Assembly (NCBI GenBank): GCA_038501195.1
Contig: JBBPUQ010000003.1
Span: 2,248,501 to 2,312,500 of the forward strand
Reading direction: 5' to 3'
DNA length: 64,000 bases
From: Nemania diffusa
Lineage: Eukaryota > Ascomycota > Sordariomycetes > Xylariales > Xylariaceae
Position 1 is the first letter of the stretch, and every line of letters begins with the position of its first letter. A model generated the notes under the pieces. The model searched no databases and had not been told where the DNA came from. It saw only the letters and a program-made list of their open reading frames with translations. Both the position numbers and the translations under genes were made by a program. Positions 58,895-64,000 of this stretch are shown piece by piece.

Positions 58895-59506
58895 TTAGTA
58901 GACAGTGTTCTGTACAGCGCTAACTTCCTCGCCAGCATCACGCTTGTAAACAGTGTTCTGGACAGCACTGACTTCCGCCGCGGTATCACGCTTGTCCTTA
59001 TAGAGGATGTTGATGAAGGCGTCCACGCCCGAGTCTGAGTCTGCCTCGCGCTTATAAACGGTGTTCTGGACAGCGCTGACTTCTGCGGCAGTATCACGCT
59101 TGTCCTTGTAAAGGATATTGATGAAGGCATCTATGCCTGAGTCTGTCTCGCGTTTGTAGACGGTGTTCTGAACAGCGTTGACCTCTCCGGTCGTATCACG
59201 CTTGCTCTTGTAGAGGATGTTGATGAACGCGTCCACATCCTCATCTGTCGCGCGTTTGTAGACAGTGTTCTGGACAGCACTGACTTCTTCGCCAGCATCA
59301 CGTTTGCTCTTATAGAGAATATTGATGAAAGCATCCACGTCCTCATCCGTCGCGCGCTTGTAGACAGTGTTCTGGACGGCGCTGACCTCCTCGCCAGCAT
59401 CACGCTTGTAAACGGTATTTTGGACGGCGCTGACCTCTGCAGGAGTTGGTGCAGCAAAGGCCAGGGCGGCCATGAGCGCGACTGTGGTACCGACTTGGAA
59501 ATGCAT
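58895..59506 (-). CDS. Kex2-processed repeat RiPP precursor (dikaritin/ustiloxin-type)
   Basis: Single exon, 203 residues. Signal peptide MHFQVGTTVALMAALAFA (1-18), then AP and eleven tandem units, each ending in Tyr; ten end at a Lys-Arg site and the last at the stop. Type A core (V-S/N-A-VQNTVY followed by KR) occurs seven times; type B (V/I-D-AFINILY followed by KSKR or KDKR) four times. Order is A-A-B-A-B-A-B-A-B-A-A. Spacers are short and acidic (DAGEE, ATDED, DTAAE), as in fungal Kex2-processed precursors. Signal peptide, repeats, dibasic sites and an invariant Tyr for oxidative cyclisation define the dikaritin class, and the flanking UstYa genes agree. Core lengths after trimming are unknown. 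Start chosen at the ATG beginning the signal peptide; an open frame extends upstream but lacks sense. Sequence of the cores matches no product I know. Confidence 0.88.
   Translation of the reverse strand: MHFQVGTTVALMAALAFAAPTPAEVSAVQNTVYKRDAGEEVSAVQNTVYKRATDEDVDAFINILYKSKRDAGEEVSAVQNTVYKRATDEDVDAFINILYKSKRDTTGEVNAVQNTVYKRETDSGIDAFINILYKDKRDTAAEVSAVQNTVYKREADSDSGVDAFINILYKDKRDTAAEVSAVQNTVYKRDAGEEVSAVQNTVY
58898..59450 (-). repeat. Tandem coding repeats of the RiPP precursor
   Basis: Eleven units of about 42-60 bp encoding the core/spacer pattern. At DNA level the A units share GTTCTG(G/A)ACAG(C/T)GCTGAC-like sequence on plus and the B units GATGTTGATGAA(G/A)GC-like sequence. Near-identical neighbours (the two A-B pairs at ~59210-59400) point to recent unequal crossing-over or gene conversion. 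Confidence 0.85.
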
Positions 59507-60199
59507 GTTGTAAGATGTCTGTTTTAAAGTAGCTTTGATTCTGATGATGGTGGTGGTGACTGGTAGATGGGAGCTGAGGGTGTAGGCTGGTGACTCTGGA
59601 GAACTATCAGCTCTGAGAACGTAGTAGATCTCGTTAGCTTTATACTTACACCAGGAGGGATGATCTCTTTCAAAAATCTCAACATCGCCCGCCCATAGCA
59701 CTCCCCCAAAGTCTTCTCGAGCCCAATGCTTCGCAGGCCTGGTGGCCACCGAGCCGTAGTATCCGACGATCCTCCCAGAAGTGTACATCCTCAGTCACCT
59801 CCCACTTGAGAAGACGCATTCTTCGCAAGGTGTATTCTATCCCCGACCTCGCTTCCCGTGGCCAACACCTTCCTTTCAGTACTTAGTCCCGTGATGGTGA
59901 TATCTACGCCTTGCGGCATACCATTTCAGCTAAGACCCTTGCTGCATGTCTCGTGAATGTTAGACTCGAAAATGCCCAACAGTATCACGCACACTGTGAA
60001 CATAGGAATTAGGATTTGAATTTTGAAGATGGCCTAGTATAGATAGATAGATGTCTATGCATGATTTCGATTGTCAGCAATAGCCTATCTTAATATCACG
60101 TGGCTTCTCTCATGTACAGAGTAGGTTTTATTGACTCTGACTTCCAGCACCCATCTCAGTCTTCTCCCCTCATTAATTCTCACGTTGCATGTCCTCACT
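59507..60199. promoter_or_regulatory. Divergent promoter of the precursor and oxidase 2 genes
   Basis: 693 bp between the two start codons. On the minus strand a TATAAA (plus TTTATA at 59639-59644) lies 133 bp before the precursor ATG, a good TATA candidate for a highly expressed secreted peptide. The shared, compact arrangement suggests co-regulation of precursor and oxidase. No tested regulator site is claimed. Confidence 0.5.
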
Positions 60200-61428
60200 A
60201 TGGCGTCGTCACCGGAGTCAAAGTATAGTTTCATCAAGGACAGAGAGTCCAAGGACTCGGATTCGGACTCGGAATCAATGGGACTTCTCCGGGAAGCCTT
60301 ATCCCAGCGCAACCGACGACGTGCTATTTGGCCTTGGATTGCTCATCTAGTTCTATTTATCACATCGCTTGGGCTATTTGCTACGGGTACTATTCGCTAT
60401 AATAAGTCTATCAAATATGAGGCATCGGTAGAACCTGGATGGACCCAGGAGTATGGTAAGAAAACATATCTCACCTTGTTACCTGTTACTAACTCTACGA
60501 TAGGGCCCGCAGTCCGCGCTGTTGGCCAACGGCATGGCTGGCAACTACTCGGAGCATTTGACCAGCCTTCACCTTGGCGCGGACAGCCAAATGCGGACCT
60601 TGATGAGGCATGGGAGAAAGTCACACATGGTAAGCCCAGCTAGACAGCTGCGGGAGGACATTAGATATTAACACGGAGATCTAGCTGGAGTGTTCTCCGT
60701 TACACCTGAGGAGGTTGAGCGGATAGGCAAGATGGATAACAGCACAGTCTTACTTCCAGAAGAGTCTGGGGGCGGCTACATGGCCTCCCTAGAAGCCACA
60801 CATCAGCTGCATTGCCTAGTAAGTTAATCTTGTTCTTGTATAGTGTGCTCTGTACTCATCACGATATCGCATTTCTAACCCGTCGCAACACTTATCTAGG
60901 ATATGCTGCGAAAGTTTTCTTTCCGGGATTACTACGCGGATAAGGCAGCTCCGTTTTCTGATGCCCACAAGCTACGAACACATATGGGTAAGTAACCTCA
61001 CAATCAATGACAAGTGATATTAGCTGATGCATTTCGTAGACCACTGCACCGAGATGTTGCGACAAGTCATCATGTGCAATGCTGACATGCGTAAGTAATT
61101 TTTAATGTCTTTGATTGAGCCTCTTTAAACACTCGCGTCCATTTCCTGCCTTCCCTGCCGCTCCCTATACTCTTAGACCCCAGCTTCAAATTGTAGTTTC
61201 TAACTTTAATATTGTGTAGATATCATTACGTATAATTGGGTCGGTCACGTCGACTACCCTTGGCCCAACTTTAGCATCAATAGGCAGTGCCGAAGCTGGG
61301 ATAACATGCTAGACTGGATCATGGAGCGCACCGTACATACCAAGGAAAAGAACGGGCTGATTCATCGGCCACCCGGGGCTGTCATTATGGACGTTAACCC
61401 TGTTGAATACGTACATATAGATTTTTAA
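60200..61428 (+). CDS. UstYa-family oxidase 2 (DUF3328), RiPP-modifying
   Basis: Six exons: 60200-60455, 60504-60629, 60685-60818, 60900-60987, 61040-61090, 61220-61428, 287 residues, phases all consistent. One membrane anchor (residues ~44-64, PWIAHLVLFITSLGLFATGTI) with a cytosolic N-terminus; the rest should face the secretory lumen. Motifs HQLHCL (167-172) and HCTEMLRQ (203-210) are intact; the second carries Thr-Glu where oxidase 1 has Ile-Asp. DMLRKFSFRDYY lies between and ITYNWVGHVDYPWPNF, the W-rich region typical of the family, follows. Divergent from the precursor gene with a shared promoter. Having two different UstYa proteins parallels ustYa/ustYb of ustiloxin biosynthesis, where both are needed; whether both act on each core here is unknown. 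Confidence 0.9.
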
Positions 61429-63742
61429 GGAAGTCGACTGTGTGCTAATTGGTACCAAGGGGTGACGGCAGCAACGCAGCATAGGCTAAAGGAGTACTCA
61501 TGAAGAATTTTGTATAAAGGCTGCTGGTACATCAGTAAATGATTGAGAATGGTGTAGGGAATATATATGATGATCAAGAATTAGTAGCGTTGTATATTTA
61601 GTCATTTAGGTACCTAGCTCAAAATAAATAGTTTGGCAATAATCGTCGTCCCATGCGCTGCTTCATAACAACCACTAAGTAGTATAGTGCCATTATATGA
61701 CGTCCATTAGGCACATCCGAGGCACTGTTTACGGCCCCCCTTTCTAAGTGCATGGAGTATTTGTCTATAGGTCGACCTATCGAACTATACAGCAGTGGTG
61801 CAGCAGTATGTGGCACTAAAGGATGAGTGAATATCACGAGCTCCAGAGCCTCGCTACTACACCTCCTACTCAGGTACTTATCCCGTAAGTCCTAGGTGGA
61901 GGCCTTCTGTATAAGCTGGGAGACTAAATGTAAATGAGACACTATGCATATCTCTCATCCCAGCGAGAAGCTAGAACACAAAATTTGGCCCCTATGCATG
62001 GTGTGTGGCACAGATATAATCGCAGAGGCAAGCCTCAATAGAGGTTCGAGGCTACCCAACTCGTATAATTCACAGGCCGGGGATGGCGGATTCATACAGC
62101 GACCCGGCTAGCCAAGATCGGCTCTGGCGGTTAGGTCATAATTGCATCCGGATATCAATGGCTTTCGCGCTGTTAGCTTCGCCTTCTTCGTTGTGACAAG
62201 AAACCAGCAGGCTACCGTGGGTTTCGAATGGGGGTTTCGGGCTCTCGTGATTTGGAATCCCTTTCATTTATTTCCCGCCACCGATCTTTTGTTGACGGCC
62301 ACATGTGTCTTGCGACATCGGACGATGTGCTTTGGTGCTTTGGCCATGCCGCTGCTGCTGCACCGAGAGTAAGTTGGCATCTACACGTGCGAATTTGACA
62401 TGACCATACGAAGCCTCCGTGCCCCGTGCGGATAGCCCGGAGGCGTTACAGTGTTGGGTACCGCAACACCTCTAGCTCCTCCGGACACCCTACGTCATAA
62501 CTTCCCTTGGATACCTAGCTTTGATAATATTAGGGGAGCTTAGTAGAAATACCCTGCCTTGTGATCGATCAGTAGTATATATAAAGAACCTTCATTAGAA
62601 CTTCGATTCATCTGTAAAGCCACGAGTGATTTGATCAAGTATGTCGAACATCTAGAAGTTAAAAGAGCGTTTAAAAAGAACATGTCTATCTATTGAGCAG
62701 AATAGAGTTGAGTTTATATACTTGCAATGGATGCAAAGTTTGCTTCGGTACATAACCACCTTGACGCCATCAAATGCACCTCGTAAAGCCCCTATTTTGA
62801 AGTCACGATGGACCGGAGAGACTAGATCGAACAAGCCCGGTTTCCAAGACCGCAATTAAATCCAAAGGAATATTGAGGGGTCGGGTTGATCACTAGGCGA
62901 GAAGAAAGAAACAGATGAGTAGTAATACTCGTTTTGTACTCGTGTATATATAGCAAGTCCTCCCTTGAGTTTAAAGATGGATGACCGTTGTACCCTACTT
63001 ATGTATTCAAGCGTACCCTATCTCATAACTGTTACGACGCTAAAACGTTGAGACCGTTACACCTGGGTATAATGTCGCTATGGTAACGGCCCTAAGGCTA
63101 GTCTCTAGCTGAAATATCTATCACGAAGCCTGTGTTGTAGAATTATAGCTCTTGAAGCTACGTCTTCTCAATAAGCCGACATATACCAAAGAAGACCTCT
63201 CGATCATAGCAAATATATCCCATCACCGGTATTTCTATACTATTGTAGATAAAACAGAGCTTATTAATTGAGTTATTTACAAAAGCCAATTTGTTCTAAA
63301 ACTTATTGTAACATTTTTGTATAAATTTACATAAATGCTACTACTTACTACTATCTCAGAAAGCAAATAGTAGTAGGAGGTAGCCTAGATAACTGAGAAT
63401 AGGCAACTACGCTAAGCCTAATCTATACCTATGCAGCAAAGCACCTACCTACTACGTAAGATGTACCTCGACTAAAAAATAAGCTGTTGGACTAGCGCGC
63501 GTCCTTTGGGGCCCTTGATGGTGAGCGTGTCACGTCACCTCGCTATCGCGGCTGTGCACTTCTAGTGAGGTAAATGGAAACTATTCTGATACCTGTTACA
63601 CTCGAGCTAAATCCCTCCGTACATACATATACCTACTTTGCCTCGGCCATTTCATACTCGTGTGATTGTTTCCCATTTGCCTTACTTCAATGAACTCGTG
63701 TATGTAGAGAACGGGCGATTGACGCCACTCCCGATAAGCCTC
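61429..63742. other. Intergenic, no supported gene
   Basis: Right flank of the cluster. Short frames (for example 62142-62372 plus, 62652-62855 minus) show no domains. TATA-like sequences at 62576-62582 (TATATAAA) and 62945-62953 exist without a convincing gene beside them. No transporter, peptidase, tyrosinase or regulator was found here. Confidence 0.5.
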
Positions 63743-64000
63743 ATGAACAGCACCGGTGCACCGAACCACGCCGGCCACGATGATACTACGAACGGTGCCA
63801 ATGCGGCCCTGAGGGGTGCCTTTCTTGCTTTCCAGAAGACGGCCACGAAACCAACAACTAACAGTTCTTCTATGCCAACGCCGACGCCAACGCCAACCCG
63901 CGATACTGGCAATGGCCATGGCAATGGCGCTCTTATTGCTGCTACCTCGGCATCGCGCGACCACAGCCTCAGCCGCTCGCCTTCGCGCCCAGCACTAGGC
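63743..64000 (+). CDS. N-terminal fragment of an unidentified protein (runs off right edge)
   Basis: 86 codons open to the window end from ATG at 63743: MNSTGAPNHAGHDDTTNGAN, then AALRGAFLAFQKTATKP, a Thr/Pro run (MPTPTPTPT), and GHGNGALIAATSASRDHSLS followed by SRSPSRPALG. The composition and the ALRGAFLAFQ..GALIAATSA spacing resemble the disordered start of a conserved fungal protein, but I cannot name it. GC rises here compared with the preceding 2 kb, in favour of a real gene. Confidence 0.55.
   Translation, partial: MNSTGAPNHAGHDDTTNGANAALRGAFLAFQKTATKPTTNSSSMPTPTPTPTRDTGNGHGNGALIAATSASRDHSLSRSPSRPALG

Noticed and set aside
58898..59450. Regular ~45-60 bp repeats that could suggest a CRISPR array
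   Set aside because: Repeats are in-frame coding units of varying length in a fungal gene, without unique spacers.
58792..59457. Two long Ser/Thr/Arg-rich minus frames within the RiPP gene
   Set aside because: Frame-shifted readings of the same tandem repeat; the other frame has the signal peptide and Lys-Arg sites.
62142..62372. 76-codon plus frame with hydrophobic stretches
   Set aside because: Too short, no family resemblance and no clear promoter; not enough to call a gene.
63050..63110. GTAACGGCCCTAAGG resembling a bacterial 23S rRNA homing site, and a CCGTTAC/GTAACGG stem
   Set aside because: Surrounding sequence is not rRNA and the eukaryotic counterpart differs here; chance similarity.
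1..64000. Search for tRNA B-box sequences (GGTTCGANTCC and complement)
   Set aside because: Near matches (for example 16186, 16869, 62044) lie in genes or cannot form a cloverleaf; no tRNA called.

Overview
The window is from a filamentous ascomycete (Pezizomycotina, most likely a Sordariomycete; Xylariales is my guess, not proven). The evidence is short GT-AG introns (47-177 bp) with CTAAC/CTGAC-type branch points, fungal-specific families (Vid21/Eaf1, fungal sphingolipid C9-methyltransferase, UstYa-type oxidases) and intergenic DNA studded with the palindromic ACCTACCTAGGTAGGT family. No rRNA, CRISPR or convincing tRNA was seen. Exon boundaries were worked out by hand, and each proposed multi-exon model except the LONRF-like C-terminus was checked for phase and, where I could recall one, against the family consensus.

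Left and middle (1-36 kb) are mostly housekeeping and RNA-processing genes: the N-terminal two thirds of eIF4G (minus, runs off the left edge), an Aquarius/Cwf11 spliceosomal helicase (minus) divergent from a THO-complex Hpr1/THOC1 protein fused in one reading frame to a guanylate-kinase-like domain (plus), a two-RING plus LON-domain protein (minus), an INSIG sterol regulator (minus), the WD40 ribosome-assembly factor Mak11 (minus), the NuA4 scaffold Eaf1/Vid21 (minus) and, divergent from it, the splicing G-patch protein Spp2 (plus). Between Mak11 and Eaf1 lies a decayed fungal protein kinase.

36-41 kb is an accessory pocket: a DEDD-exonuclease-like (Gfd2/YDR514C-like) gene with a broken tandem copy of its own 5' end, a ~494 bp element with ~45 bp terminal inverted repeats, a nonsense-riddled kinase-like pseudogene interrupted by A20 and C19 runs, and an ankyrin fragment.

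41-55 kb holds sphingolipid C9-methyltransferase, PAN1 (endocytosis/actin), an NmrA-like oxidoreductase and ASE1/PRC1 (spindle midzone), all on plus.

55.5-61.4 kb is the most interesting part: a compact, apparently undescribed dikaritin-type (ustiloxin/asperipin-like) RiPP cluster. A secreted, Kex2-cleavable repeat precursor lies between two UstYa-family oxidase genes. The precursor alternates two different tyrosine-ended core types, seven of one and four of the other, so one gene should yield two peptide families. The last 2.5 kb has no gene I can support until the 5' end of an unidentified plus-strand gene at the right edge.
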